This document shows, piece after piece, positions 12,087-24,977 of a stretch of 64,000 nucleotides of DNA (position 1 is the first letter of the stretch; every line of letters begins with the position of its first letter). Under the pieces are notes generated by a model that did no database searches, was not told where the DNA came from, and saw nothing but the letters and a program-made list of their open reading frames with translations. Source of the stretch: Myxococcus xanthus (lineage in GTDB: Bacteria; Myxococcota; Myxococcia; Myxococcales; Myxococcaceae); assembly GCF_013116825.1 (NCBI RefSeq), contig NZ_JABFNS010000033.1:1-64000 (forward strand), in the 5' to 3' direction. A program made the position numbers and the translations under genes.

Positions 12087-13646
12087 TTAGAGCCCGGCCA
12101 CCTTCGCCGCGCTCGTCACGACGTAGTCCATCGCCAGCTCCTGCTGCGAGCGGGGCGCCGCCGTCAGCTCGAAGCGGACGATGCCATCCTCGCTGACGCG
12201 CGCGGGCGCGGGCTTCGTGCTCTCCTTCTGCAGTTGGATTTCCACCGACTCCACCTCGGAGACGGGAATCCGTTCCTCGATGGCCACCGGCACCGCCTTC
12301 GCGCCCATGTTGGAGAGGAACAGCCGCACCTTGTGCGTCGTCACCTTGCGTCCGGTGAGCCGGCTGGCCTCCCGCCCCACGTCCTCGGTTCGCGCCACGC
12401 GCAGCGCGTCCTCGCTGCCGAAGCCCAGCTTCACGCGCTCGCCCTTGCCGGTGAAACGCAGCTGCGCACGCCCTACATAGCCGTGGGTCCGCACCAGCTT
12501 CACGGGGCCCGCGAGCAACACCGTGGGGCCCGTGTTGTCGAACCGGGCCACCCGGTGCACCAGGGGGGACTGCTCCGGCACGGCCACCAGCTCGGAGGCC
12601 GCGGGCGCGGTGAACTGGAACAGGGGCACGCGGTAGGGCTCGCCGTCCGGCGGCACACTGGCCCGATGCGGGGCCGTCACCGTCAACGGTTCACCTCCGT
12701 CGTCCATGCCCGGTAGCGCATCCTCCCGCCGGGCAGCGCCGGGCTCGCCCGTCGTCTGGATGACCTCCTCACGGATGGCCACCTCCACCACCTGCTTCTC
12801 GCGCTCCGTCTTGTCCCGCAGCCACAGCCGGTCCTCCTGGAGCCGCGGCGGCGTGGCGCCCAGCGTCGGCCGCGCGGTGGAGAACGCCAACTCCACGTCC
12901 TTCCACTCCTCACCGGTGCGCTGCCAGACGACGGCCTCGCACTCCAGTGTGACGGACTCACCGGAGGCTTCGCGGGACAGCGTGGCGCGGTAGGAAGGCC
13001 GCCAGGCCGTGCAGGGGACCAGGTACGTGACGGACAGCGTGGCGGGCCCGCCCGTGGGGTGGCCCACCTCCAACTCGGCCTGGGTGTCGACCGTAGGCTC
13101 CAGGAGCTCGACAGCCGTCTGCGAGGCCCGTGCTTCGTCGAACTGCTCCCGCAGTCGCCGCGTCCGGCGCTCAGTCTCTCGGAGCGCCGAGTCCGCCGAC
13201 AGCTGCTCGCGGCGCACCGTCTCCAACTGCTCTCGCCACGTCTCCGGCCGCGACTGTCCGGCGCCTGCCTGCTCGGAGATGGCGCGGTGGACATCGGCGC
13301 GCGCGGTGTCCAACAGCCGCAGCCGCGCCGCCAGCCGGGTTTCGTCCGCGACCGCATTCCGGAGCTCCTGCTCCAGCTCCGCGACGCGCTTTCCGAGCGC
13401 CGTGCGGTGTTCGCGCTCGGCCTCGGGTGGTTGGGGCTTCGTCGCCCGGCGGAGGCGCGCCTGGGAGATGGTGCCACCCGCGACCTTCGCCTGGAGCGAG
13501 CGGTCCACGGCGAGCGGGGACAGTCCCTGGATGACGAGTCGCTGCGTTCCCACGGACAGGGGAATCTCCCCCCGCCGCTCGACGAGCGCCCGGTCCTCGA
13601 GGACGGTGACCTTGACCACGGGCAGGATGAAAGGGGTGCCCATCAT
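12087..13646 (-). CDS. DUF4139 family protein, second of a coupled pair
   Basis: A 519-residue protein with the DUF4140/DUF4139 architecture: an N-terminal beta domain (VTVLEDRALVERRGEIPL), a coiled-coil middle (about residues 80-190, many Glu/Arg heptads) and a C-terminal beta-rich region containing the family phrase TYLVPCTAWRPSYRA and WKDVELAFSTARP. The role of the family is unknown. The start overlaps the stop of the upstream paralogue as ATGA with a GGAGG ribosome binding site, so the two are translationally coupled. No signal peptide, so it is probably cytoplasmic. Confidence 0.8.
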   Translation of the reverse strand: MMGTPFILPVVKVTVLEDRALVERRGEIPLSVGTQRLVIQGLSPLAVDRSLQAKVAGGTISQARLRRATKPQPPEAEREHRTALGKRVAELEQELRNAVADETRLAARLRLLDTARADVHRAISEQAGAGQSRPETWREQLETVRREQLSADSALRETERRTRRLREQFDEARASQTAVELLEPTVDTQAELEVGHPTGGPATLSVTYLVPCTAWRPSYRATLSREASGESVTLECEAVVWQRTGEEWKDVELAFSTARPTLGATPPRLQEDRLWLRDKTEREKQVVEVAIREEVIQTTGEPGAARREDALPGMDDGGEPLTVTAPHRASVPPDGEPYRVPLFQFTAPAASELVAVPEQSPLVHRVARFDNTGPTVLLAGPVKLVRTHGYVGRAQLRFTGKGERVKLGFGSEDALRVARTEDVGREASRLTGRKVTTHKVRLFLSNMGAKAVPVAIEERIPVSEVESVEIQLQKESTKPAPARVSEDGIVRFELTAAPRSQQELAMDYVVTSAAKVAGL

Positions 13647-15850
13647 GTCCTCCGGTTTCCGCCGCCGAGCATCTTGTTGCCCGGAATCTTGACGGTCCAT
13701 GTCGCCTTCAGCGTCTGCGCTTCACCTGGCTGGAGCACCACGCGCCACGCGCGCTCTCCCTCCACCTTCGCTTCACCGGGCAAGGGCAGGCGCTTCTGCC
13801 AGAGCGGCGCCACTTCCAACTCCTCCACCTTGATGTCCTTCTCCGTGTGGACGGGAACGGTCGGCACGCGCTCGCACACCTCGACCAGGATGCGATTGGC
13901 CAACCGGTTGGCCAGCTCCACCGACACGTGGTGCGTGAGCATCGTCGAGCCGCCGAACATGCCGCCCGTGGCCTCGTCGAACCGCGTGTTGCGCGCGACC
14001 TTGATGGACTCCTCCACACCGAGCCCCAGCCGCTGCGTCGAGCCCGGGGCCATGGTGGGCAGGGGGGACGTCATCAGGAACTCGTTCTCCAGCGTGACGT
14101 CCACGGGACCCGCCAGCAGGGGATACGGCGTCCGGTTCTCCACGCGCACCGTGCGGAACGCACGCGGCTCCACGGAGGGGACGCAGACGTATTCCGCGGA
14201 CAGCCCCACTGGCACCGACAACACCGGAACGGTGTGCCACGCTCCATCCGAAGGCACGTCCGCGCGCGTCTCCACATCGAAGCGCGCATCGAAGTGAGGC
14301 GAGGACGTGCGTGGCGGCTGGGACCACGCCGGCGCGGGGGCCGCCCAGATGGAAGAGGTCTCCTGCAGACTGAGGGCGACTCGCACCGTGATGTCGATCT
14401 GCGCGTGGACCTCCGCCAGGGCCACCAGCTCCTGGGTGAGGTGCCCGGGGCGCGGTTGCAGTCTGCCACGCGCGCCCAGGTCATCCGCGGGCGGCATGGT
14501 CAGGCGGTCGTAGTCCAGCAGCGTGTCGGAGGGCTCCTGCCTCGGAGGCGTTCGCTCGCCACCACCACCACCGCCCAGCGAGGCGGCATCCATGCTGAGC
14601 CCGTCTCCGTCATCGTCGAATGAACTCTCGGGCGCCTCCTCGCGCTCGGCCGGAGGTGGCGGTCGGCGCGCGCGCGACATCAGGCCACCGCCTCGCGATC
14701 GCGATCGCGAATACGTCTCCTCTTCTTCCTCGGGGGCAGCGGCGCTGGGGCGCATCGGAGCACTTCGAGGGGCCGCCGCCAGCGGAGGCGCGGCCGCTTC
14801 TGCCATGGCGAAGTCGGGCTCAGGCGCGATGGGCACGGCGCTGCGCTTGTTCTTCTGGGGCTGCTCGAGGACGGCGGGCATGGGCTCGGGTTCGGCGCTG
14901 ACCTCGGGCTGAACCGGCGTGGGCGTCCGCGTGGCGTCGTAGCCCGCGAACAGCTCCTCGAGCCCCGGTGGCGCCTCCCTCCAGCCCGAACGCGCGGGCG
15001 CCGGTTGGTGGCGGCCAATGCGCAGCGCCTTCAGCTCGGGGACTTCCGCATGCCGGGCGAGGTCCGCGGTGGAGACGGCGAGCTTCACCCCCGTCCAGTC
15101 CTCGCCGGTGCGCTGGAGCACGGAGGCGCGCATGCGCAGCGTTCCCTCTTCCAGCGTGCGCGGCAGGCGCAAGTCGTAGGTGGGCACCCAGCGCGCCCCC
15201 TGGACTGCGTATTCGAGCGCGAGCCGCGCCCCCAGGTCCGCGGGAAGGGGGCCCGACAGCGTCAGCACGACCGCGCGGTGCACGCGGGCGCGCTGGCCTC
15301 GCACGGACGAAGAGGCTTCGGCCACGCGGTCGCGCCGAAAGCGCAGGTCGGCTTCGGCGTCACGCTGTTGCCGCTCCAGGTCCAGCTTCCGCGAATGGAG
15401 CGCGGCGAGCTCGGTGTCCACGAAGGACATGAGCGACAGCATCGCGGACACGGGGGCGTCCCGGGGCTCCTGCGCTTCCTTCGGCCGGGGCGGAAACCCG
15501 GGGGACAGCTTCGACAGCGCATCCAGTTCCTGACCCACGCGCGCGAGCTGTTGGGTGAGGTCGGAGAGGCGGTGCTCGGCTTCCTCCAAGGCGCGGTGCT
15601 CCGCGGGCACGTCGACTTCTGGCGGGAGCTGGACGTCATAGGTGGGCCGAAGGTCGCGCACGGCGAGCCCCGGCGGGCCGTGCACCACGGACGCCCGCAG
15701 CGAGCCGGGTTGCAACGACAGGGGCAGGCCATTGATTCGCACCTGCGAGGGCAACATCCCGCCCGCCGTGGGAATCGTGGCGACCCGCGTACAAAGCGCC
15801 CCCTCCGCGTGGACGGTGACTGCTTCGAGGTTCGAGGTGACGACGAGCAT
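13643..15850 (-). CDS. DUF4139 family protein with Pro/Glu-rich insert
   Basis: A 735-residue paralogue of the downstream gene. It has the same beta domain (VTVHAEGALCTRV), coiled coil (about residues 85-185) and family phrase (LEYAVQGARWVPTYDLRLP, then WTGVKLAVSTAD). It differs by a long low-complexity insert (about residues 300-450) rich in Pro, Ala, Glu and Ser, including an SRSRSRGGG stretch, a Gly run and an acidic DDDGDG run. The insert probably is a disordered linker or a binding tail. The start is ATG (MLVVTSNLEAVTV); the gene heads a two-gene operon. The DNA of the SRSRS stretch is an 18-bp perfect palindrome (14693-14710). Confidence 0.78.
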   Translation of the reverse strand: MLVVTSNLEAVTVHAEGALCTRVATIPTAGGMLPSQVRINGLPLSLQPGSLRASVVHGPPGLAVRDLRPTYDVQLPPEVDVPAEHRALEEAEHRLSDLTQQLARVGQELDALSKLSPGFPPRPKEAQEPRDAPVSAMLSLMSFVDTELAALHSRKLDLERQQRDAEADLRFRRDRVAEASSSVRGQRARVHRAVVLTLSGPLPADLGARLALEYAVQGARWVPTYDLRLPRTLEEGTLRMRASVLQRTGEDWTGVKLAVSTADLARHAEVPELKALRIGRHQPAPARSGWREAPPGLEELFAGYDATRTPTPVQPEVSAEPEPMPAVLEQPQKNKRSAVPIAPEPDFAMAEAAAPPLAAAPRSAPMRPSAAAPEEEEETYSRSRSRGGGLMSRARRPPPPAEREEAPESSFDDDGDGLSMDAASLGGGGGGERTPPRQEPSDTLLDYDRLTMPPADDLGARGRLQPRPGHLTQELVALAEVHAQIDITVRVALSLQETSSIWAAPAPAWSQPPRTSSPHFDARFDVETRADVPSDGAWHTVPVLSVPVGLSAEYVCVPSVEPRAFRTVRVENRTPYPLLAGPVDVTLENEFLMTSPLPTMAPGSTQRLGLGVEESIKVARNTRFDEATGGMFGGSTMLTHHVSVELANRLANRILVEVCERVPTVPVHTEKDIKVEELEVAPLWQKRLPLPGEAKVEGERAWRVVLQPGEAQTLKATWTVKIPGNKMLGGGNRRT

Positions 15851-15898
15851 GGCTGCTCACCGTAATCGAGGTGTCTGATAAAAATCAGTCCCCCCAGA

Positions 15899-15932
15899 CA
15901 AAAGGCACCAACCCGTGAGGTCGGGGTGCCCT
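15899..15932 (-). terminator. Rho-independent terminator of the VanY-like gene region
   Basis: Read on the minus strand, a stem of GGCACC/GGTGCC with flanking A-T pairs and an inner CCG/CGG pairing is followed directly by TTTTGT. It lies about 40 bp past the downstream (minus) gene's end of the intergenic space, between the peptidase gene and the DUF4139 operon, so it could also insulate the two. Sequence inference only. Confidence 0.45.
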
Positions 15933-15973
15933 TGGGCCGGATTGACGACACGCTGCATTGGAGCTAGCGCGCC

Positions 15974-16522
15974 TCAGCTCTTCTCGGTGCTCGCCACGGG
16001 TGGAGACTGGGGTCGCTGACGTTTCAAGGGGCGGCCCACGCAGTCACGCCCCGGCTTCGGCTCGCGGGTGCTGCGCGGGCGGTACTCCCAATGCCAGGGC
16101 TCGGAGCGCACCGTGCGCTTGAAGCCGAAGCGGCATGCATTCGACACGAGCCAGTCATAGGTCGGTGTCTTGACGCCGCCGATGACAAGGTCCACCGCGA
16201 GGCCTCGTTGATGGTTGGAGCGCCCGGGCCGTGCCGCCTGGGGCCCCTTGCCCTTGCGGTAGCGCTCATAGAGCCGGCGCTGCTTCGCGGGGGAGCGGTA
16301 GCCGCTGTGGACCCAGAGGTAGATGTTCTTCGAACGCGCTTCGGCCTTCATCCGCCGGTACGCGTCCGCGGCGTCGGCATGAAGCAACTGCCCGTTCTTG
16401 AGAGGAACGAGCCGAGTGCCCTTCGCCTCACTTCGCCGGGGCTTTCTGTCGCCGGCGACGGCTTGGGGCGCGAACAGACACAGGAGGATGAAGACTCCCC
16501 AGCGGAGCAGCGCGAGCGACAT
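15974..16522 (-). CDS. VanY-like D-alanyl-D-alanine carboxypeptidase (M15B)
   Basis: A 182-residue secreted zinc peptidase of the M15B/VanY type. A signal peptide (MSLALLRWGVFILLCLFAPQAVA) is followed by the catalytic domain with SGYRSPAKQRRLYERY, SNHQRGLAVDL (SxHxxGxAxD zinc site) and EPWHWEY (second His). It should trim D-Ala or peptide cross-links in periplasmic peptidoglycan. The ATG at 16522 puts the signal peptide at the N-terminus; a start 20 codons upstream would bury it. Basic Pro-rich tail. Confidence 0.85.
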   Translation of the reverse strand: MSLALLRWGVFILLCLFAPQAVAGDRKPRRSEAKGTRLVPLKNGQLLHADAADAYRRMKAEARSKNIYLWVHSGYRSPAKQRRLYERYRKGKGPQAARPGRSNHQRGLAVDLVIGGVKTPTYDWLVSNACRFGFKRTVRSEPWHWEYRPRSTREPKPGRDCVGRPLKRQRPQSPPVASTEKS

Positions 16523-16698
16523 GTTTGGACGCCGGCCCCGTGGCCGGAATCCGAACTTTCGCGCGTCTGTGCCTCGACGCAAGCAGACGGGAGGGCGAGC
16601 GCCTGTTCAGAACAGATTCAATCGCGCGTCCGGAGTCTTCACTTCGCGCGGAGGCAACGGCTGGAGTAACGCTTGCGGTCCCGCAGCCGGACGAAGGC

Positions 16699-17229
16699 TC
16701 AGCCGCTGCGCGAGCCCAGCCCGGTGGCCTCGCCCACGCGCAGGCGCTCATGCAGCGTACGCGTGAGCAGGTACCAGAACTGCACGTTGCCCACGCTCAG
16801 GATGTCACCGTCGCGCAGCACGGCCTCGCGGCCACCCAGGGATCGCGCGTTGAGGAAGGTGCCGTTGGTGGAGCCCAGGTCCTGCACGGTGCAGCGCTGG
16901 TCGGCTTCGTTCCACCGCAGCTCCGCGTGCATCTTGGACACGGACGCGTCGTCGACGACCAGGTCGCAGTCCATGCGGCGGCCAATGCGCAGCCGGTCGG
17001 TGGCGTTGAGCGGCGGCAGGGTGGCCACACGCAGGTGTTCGAACTCGAACAGCAAGGCCAGCATGCCCTGTTCGATTTCCGAGGGCGCCGCCATGCGGGT
17101 GGGGGCGAGCACGGCGGTCGAGGCCTCGGAAGGTGGGCGCTGGATGAGTGCGAAAGGCCCCAGTTGACGCTGGAAGGCACTGGAGGGCAGGGCGGCACCG
17201 AGCCCGCGCAATTCCTGGACGGACAGCAC
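16699..17229 (-). CDS. FHA-domain protein
   Basis: A 176-residue protein with one forkhead-associated domain (about residues 60-160). The motifs RIGRRMDCDLVVDDASVSKMHAEL and DLGSTNGTFLN carry the phosphothreonine-binding Arg, Ser, His and Asn of the family. The N-terminal 55 residues show no domain. It would dock to a Thr-phosphorylated partner, fitting the many Ser/Thr kinases of myxobacteria, but no kinase gene is adjacent. It starts with GTG. Divergent from greA. Confidence 0.85.
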   Translation of the reverse strand: MLSVQELRGLGAALPSSAFQRQLGPFALIQRPPSEASTAVLAPTRMAAPSEIEQGMLALLFEFEHLRVATLPPLNATDRLRIGRRMDCDLVVDDASVSKMHAELRWNEADQRCTVQDLGSTNGTFLNARSLGGREAVLRDGDILSVGNVQFWYLLTRTLHERLRVGEATGLGSRSG

Positions 17230-17295
17230 GGGGGGCAGACTAGCGGGTCAAAGGGCGCGCGCCCAGCCCATCCCCCGGTTCCTGTACGGGTTTCA

Positions 17296-17325
17296 TTGAC
17301 CAACTTGTCAGTGGTTCCTTACATT
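17296..17325 (+). promoter_or_regulatory. Candidate housekeeping promoter of greA
   Basis: TTGACC (17296-17301) and TACATT (17320-17325) with an 18-bp spacer form a good sigma-70-type match inside an AT-richer island between the divergent FHA and greA genes. A start site near 17332 would give an 88-nt leader before the greA ATG. Confidence 0.5.
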
Positions 17326-17345
17326 GGGCTTTTATTTGGTCGCGG

Positions 17346-17388
17346 GGGCCGGGCTCCGGAAGAGGAGCGCCGGCCCTCCATTTTATTT
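17346..17388 (+). terminator. Hairpin plus T-tract in the greA leader
   Basis: A strong stem (GGGCCGGGCTCC at 17346-17357 against GGAGCGCCGGCCC at 17364-17376, one bulge, 6-nt loop) is followed by TCCATTTTATTT. It sits between the candidate greA promoter and the greA start, with no gene ending upstream on this strand. It has the form of a leader attenuator. Confidence 0.55.
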
Positions 17389-17419
17389 GAACCTGGGAGT
17401 GGTGGAAGGAGCTGTGTCG

Positions 17420-17938
17420 ATGAGCAGCGGGAGCGACAACATCCCGATGACCCCGTCCGGACTGCGCAAGCTGAAGGAGGAACTGAAGCACCTCCAGTCC
17501 GTCGAGCGGGGGAAGATCTCGCGCGAGATCGAGGTCGCTCGCGCACATGGTGACCTGCGCGAGAACGCGGAGTACCACGCGGCGAAGGAGAAACAGTCGC
17601 ACATCGAGGGGCGCATCCTGACCCTCAACGACTGGATTGCCCGTGCGGAGGTCATCGACCCAAAGAAGCTCGGCGGCGACAAGGTCATCTTCGGGGCGAC
17701 GGTGGACCTGCTCGATACCGAAACCGACAAGCCGGTGAGCTACCGGCTCGTGGGGGAGATCGAGGCAGACCTGAAGAAGCGGTGGATTGCCGTCACCTCG
17801 CCGGTGGCGCGCGCGCTCATCGGCAAGAAGGTGGGTGACATCGCCACGGTGCAGAGCCCCGGCGGCGTGCGCGAGCTGGAAGTCCAGGAGATCCGCTTCG
17901 AGGAGCCCGAGGAAGAGGCCCCGGCGAGCGAGAGCTGA
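17420..17938 (+). CDS. greA: Transcription elongation factor GreA
   Basis: Rescues backtracked RNA polymerase by stimulating transcript cleavage. The 172-residue product has the N-terminal coiled coil (MTPSGLRKLKEELKHLQ to about residue 85) with the acidic DLRENAEYHAAKE tip/loop region carrying the conserved D-x2-E-N-x-E, and the C-terminal FKBP-like domain. It is about 14 residues longer than the E. coli protein, partly from an acidic tail (FEEPEEEAPASES). An AAGGAG ribosome binding site precedes the ATG. A terminator-like hairpin lies in its leader. Confidence 0.95.
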   Translation: MSSGSDNIPMTPSGLRKLKEELKHLQSVERGKISREIEVARAHGDLRENAEYHAAKEKQSHIEGRILTLNDWIARAEVIDPKKLGGDKVIFGATVDLLDTETDKPVSYRLVGEIEADLKKRWIAVTSPVARALIGKKVGDIATVQSPGGVRELEVQEIRFEEPEEEAPASES

Positions 17939-18050
17939 ACCGCGGGAGCCGCAGTGAGTTGACGGGGGAGCGGGCCAGGGCTCGCTTCCCCGGTCTCGTT
18001 TTGTGGGAGACGTCATCCCCGTTCCGTAGGATGTACGGCGGAACCCCCGC

Positions 18051-20948
<2,898 letters not shown>

Positions 20949-20975
20949 GGCGCCTGTCATGACTAGGTTGGGGGC

Positions 20976-21614
20976 ATGGGTGACTGGGGAAGGGCCGACT
21001 ACCTGTCGCGGCACGGCATCAAGGACGCGCGAGTCCTGGAGGCCATCGCTCGGCTGAACCGCGCGGACTTCGTGCCGGAGGACCTGCGCGCAGAGGCGAG
21101 CGCGGACTCGCCGCTGCCCATCGGGCATGGGCAGACCATCAGCCAGCCCTATGTCGTGGCGCTGATGACGGAGGCGCTCCAGCTGAAGGGGGACGAGCGT
21201 GTCCTCGAAATCGGCACCGGCTCGGGCTACCAGACGGCGCTGCTGTCCCTGCTGTGCAGAGAGGTCTACTCCGTGGAAATCGTCCCCGAGCTGGCCCAAT
21301 CGGCGCGAGAGGTGTTGCGGCGGCAGGGCTTCGAAAACGTCTCGTTCCGGGAAGGAGACGGCTCACGGGGCTGGCCGGAGCAGGCGCCCTTCGACGCCAT
21401 CCTCGCCGCCGCGGCGCCACCCGATGTTCCGCTTCAGCTCCTTTCACAGCTCAAGCGGGGCGGACGCATGGTCATTCCGGTGGGCCCCCAGGGGGGCACC
21501 CAGCAACTGCTGCGCATCCAGCGAGCCCTCCGGCCCGGAGAGGTACCGCAGGTGGAGTCCCTGCTGCCGGTTCGCTTCGTCCCCATGACGGGGCAGCCGC
21601 TCTCCCAGGGGTGA
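20976..21614 (+). CDS. pcm: Protein-L-isoaspartate O-methyltransferase
   Basis: Repairs isoaspartyl damage in aged proteins by SAM-dependent methylation. The 212-residue product has the SAM-binding motif I (VLEIGTGSGYQTALL), the preceding family segment LPIGHGQTISQPYVVALM, and motif III-like GGRMVIPVGPQGG. Length is usual for bacterial Pcm. It follows recG by 27 bp and may be co-transcribed with it. Confidence 0.95.
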   Translation: MGDWGRADYLSRHGIKDARVLEAIARLNRADFVPEDLRAEASADSPLPIGHGQTISQPYVVALMTEALQLKGDERVLEIGTGSGYQTALLSLLCREVYSVEIVPELAQSAREVLRRQGFENVSFREGDGSRGWPEQAPFDAILAAAAPPDVPLQLLSQLKRGGRMVIPVGPQGGTQQLLRIQRALRPGEVPQVESLLPVRFVPMTGQPLSQG

Positions 21615-21714
21615 CGTCCTGAGCTCGGGTGGCTCCTGACCCAGCGAGGCGGGAGACAGGCTCTCTATCCGCTTGCTCGCCATGTCGGCGGCGGCCCGCT
21701 AACGTTCGGACATC

Positions 21715-22274
21715 ATGATCATATGTCCGCTCTGCGACCACGTTCAGCCCGAAGGGACGGAGTGCGACGTCTGCGGCAAGCGGTTCCCCGCGGCCGTGGC
21801 GGAGGCCGCGCCCATCGCGACGTTGCCGGAGCTGGAGGTGACACCGCATGCCGGAGGCCGCGCGCCGGTGGTCGCGGCCGTGTTGCCCGACCTGGACGTG
21901 ACGCGGCTCCGTTCCGGGCCCGATCTTCCGGCGCAGGTGGTTCCCGACCTGCAACTGACACGCGCCAGGGACATGGGGCCCGTTCCCGTGACGCCCATGT
22001 CCGAGCTGGACACCGGGCGTGCTCCGGACGACGGAGTGCGCACCGCCGCGCCGCTGGGCGCCGTCGTCTGCCGTTACTGCCGCGTCACCCAGGCGGTTGG
22101 CCTGCTCTGCGACAACTGCGGCATGCGCCTGCCTCGGGCGAAGCCCCCGGTGGCAGCGGCGCCTGGAAGACCTTCTGGCGACGACGATGGCTGGCGCTCT
22201 TGCGCATCGTGTCATACTCGCGTGCGGCCCGGTAAGGCCTGTCCGGAGTGTGGCACGCGGGCCCAGGAGGAGGC

Positions 22275-22278
<4 letters not shown>
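21715..22278 (+). CDS. Zinc-ribbon protein
   Basis: A 187-residue protein with three small CxxC-CxxC zinc ribbons: residues 4-20 (CPLCDH / CDVCG), about 122-140 (CRYCR / CDNCG) and about 162-180 (CASCH / CPECG). The middle is Pro/Glu-rich with a repeated 'P(E/D)L(E/D/Q)(V/L)T' phrase (LPELEVT, LPDLDVT, VPDLQLT), which suggests a short internal repeat. No enzymatic domain. Its stop overlaps the thrC start (ATGA), so it is coupled to thrC, but no functional link is known. Confidence 0.72.
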
Positions 22279-23615
<1,337 letters not shown>

Positions 23616-23648
23616 GCCTCGGGCCCGGTCCGCCCGGCGAGCGGCGCG

Positions 23649-24770
23649 TCAGTCCGGCTGGAGCGGGACGCGCTTCTCGATGGTGAGGCCGAAGCCCGCG
23701 AGCCCGCGGTAGGTGATGTCCGAGTTGGTCATCACCTGGAGCGTGCGGATGCCCAGGTCCGTGAGAATCTGGCAGCCCATGCCCAGGTCACGCGACTCCT
23801 GCGGGCCACGCGTGGGGCCGCTGCTGCCGTCGTTGTTGCGCTTGTGGTGGATGCCGAAGTCGTCCCCGTGCATGCCTGGCAGGTACACAAGCACGCCGGA
23901 GCCTTCGCGGGCGATGCGCGCCAGCGCCTGGTCCAGCAGGACGTTGCAGTTGCAGGTCGGGGAGCCGAACACGTCACCCATGGCGCAGGCGGCGTGCAGG
24001 CGCACCAGGGCGCTGGGGCGCGACGCCGGGTCGCCCTTCACGAGGACCAGGGACTTCACGCCGTCGGGCAGCCACGAATAGGTGAGGGCGGTGAACTCAC
24101 CGTAGCGGGTGTTGACGGTCTGCTGGCCGGGCTCGCGGCGCACCAGCCGGTCCTTCCGGCGGCGGTACTCGATGAGGTCCGCGATGGTGATGAGCGACAG
24201 CTTGTGCTCGCGGGCGAAGACCTTGAGGTCCGGCATCCGCATCATGGTGCCGTCGTCCTTCACCAGCTCACAGAGGATGCCGGAGGCGGACAGGCCGGCG
24301 AGGCGGGACAGGTCAACGGTGGCCTCGGTGTGGCCGGCCCGGCGGAGCACGCCGCCCTCGCGGTAGCGGAGCGGGAAGATGTGCCCGGGGCGCAGGAAGT
24401 CATCGGCCTTGCTGGAGGGGTCCACCAGGGCACGGATGGTCTTCGCGCGGTCCGCCGCGGATACGCCCGTGTGGGTGCCGTGGCGGTAGTCCACGGAGAC
24501 GGTGAAGGCGGTGCGATGGGATTCCGTGTTGTCCGACACCATCTGCGGGAGGCGGAGCTCGTCCAGCCGCTCCGCCAGCATGGGCATGCAGACGATGCCG
24601 CTGGTGTGGCGCACCATGAAGGCCAGGTGCTCGGCAGTCACCTTCTCCGCGGCCATGATGAGGTCGCCCTCATTCTCGCGGTCCTCGTCGTCGGCGACGA
24701 TGACGAACTTGCCCTCCTGGATGTCACGGATGGCGTCGTCGATGGAGGAGAGCTCGCTGGCGTGACTCAT
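23649..24770 (-). CDS. ribBA: RibB-RibA fusion; GTP cyclohydrolase II half diverged
   Basis: Residues 1-205 are a full 3,4-dihydroxy-2-butanone-4-phosphate synthase (RibB): DDEDRENEGDLIMAAE, GHTEATVDLSRLAG and RRAGHTEA are all intact. Residues 206-373 are a RibA-like domain. Its zinc site looks kept (CAMGDVFGSPTCNC), but the catalytic QEGRGIGL-type motif is replaced by PGMHGDDFGIHHK, and the usual LLTNNPxK is MTNSDITYRG. The second half may therefore lack GTP cyclohydrolase II activity or act on something else. I chose the ATG giving MSHASELSSID; 200 bp upstream show no FMN-riboswitch pattern that I can recognise. Confidence 0.88.
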   Translation of the reverse strand: MSHASELSSIDDAIRDIQEGKFVIVADDEDRENEGDLIMAAEKVTAEHLAFMVRHTSGIVCMPMLAERLDELRLPQMVSDNTESHRTAFTVSVDYRHGTHTGVSAADRAKTIRALVDPSSKADDFLRPGHIFPLRYREGGVLRRAGHTEATVDLSRLAGLSASGILCELVKDDGTMMRMPDLKVFAREHKLSLITIADLIEYRRRKDRLVRREPGQQTVNTRYGEFTALTYSWLPDGVKSLVLVKGDPASRPSALVRLHAACAMGDVFGSPTCNCNVLLDQALARIAREGSGVLVYLPGMHGDDFGIHHKRNNDGSSGPTRGPQESRDLGMGCQILTDLGIRTLQVMTNSDITYRGLAGFGLTIEKRVPLQPD

Positions 24771-24977
24771 GGAGGTTTCGGTCCGGGCGGAGGGCTGCAT
24801 GAGTCGCGCATGTAGCGTGGGCGACGGTGGCTCGCAAGCCAACCGGTAGCCGGGCGCATGTGGGGATGATGGCGGGGATGAGGTGGACAGGGGGCCGTTG
24901 GAGGGCCTACGGCAGGCTGGTGGGTAGGCGCCGACTCGACGTGACGGGCGCAGTGATGTAGGGTGCTTGGCGCCGTG

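Noticed and set aside
14693-14710. 18-bp perfect palindrome made of repeated CGATCG units
   Set aside because: It encodes Ser-Arg repeats inside the disordered insert of a DUF4139 protein; explained by codon choice in a short repeat. No sign of a regulatory role.
24771-24977. Possible FMN riboswitch upstream of ribBA
   Set aside because: I could not find the conserved stem and loop blocks of the RFN element on the minus strand.
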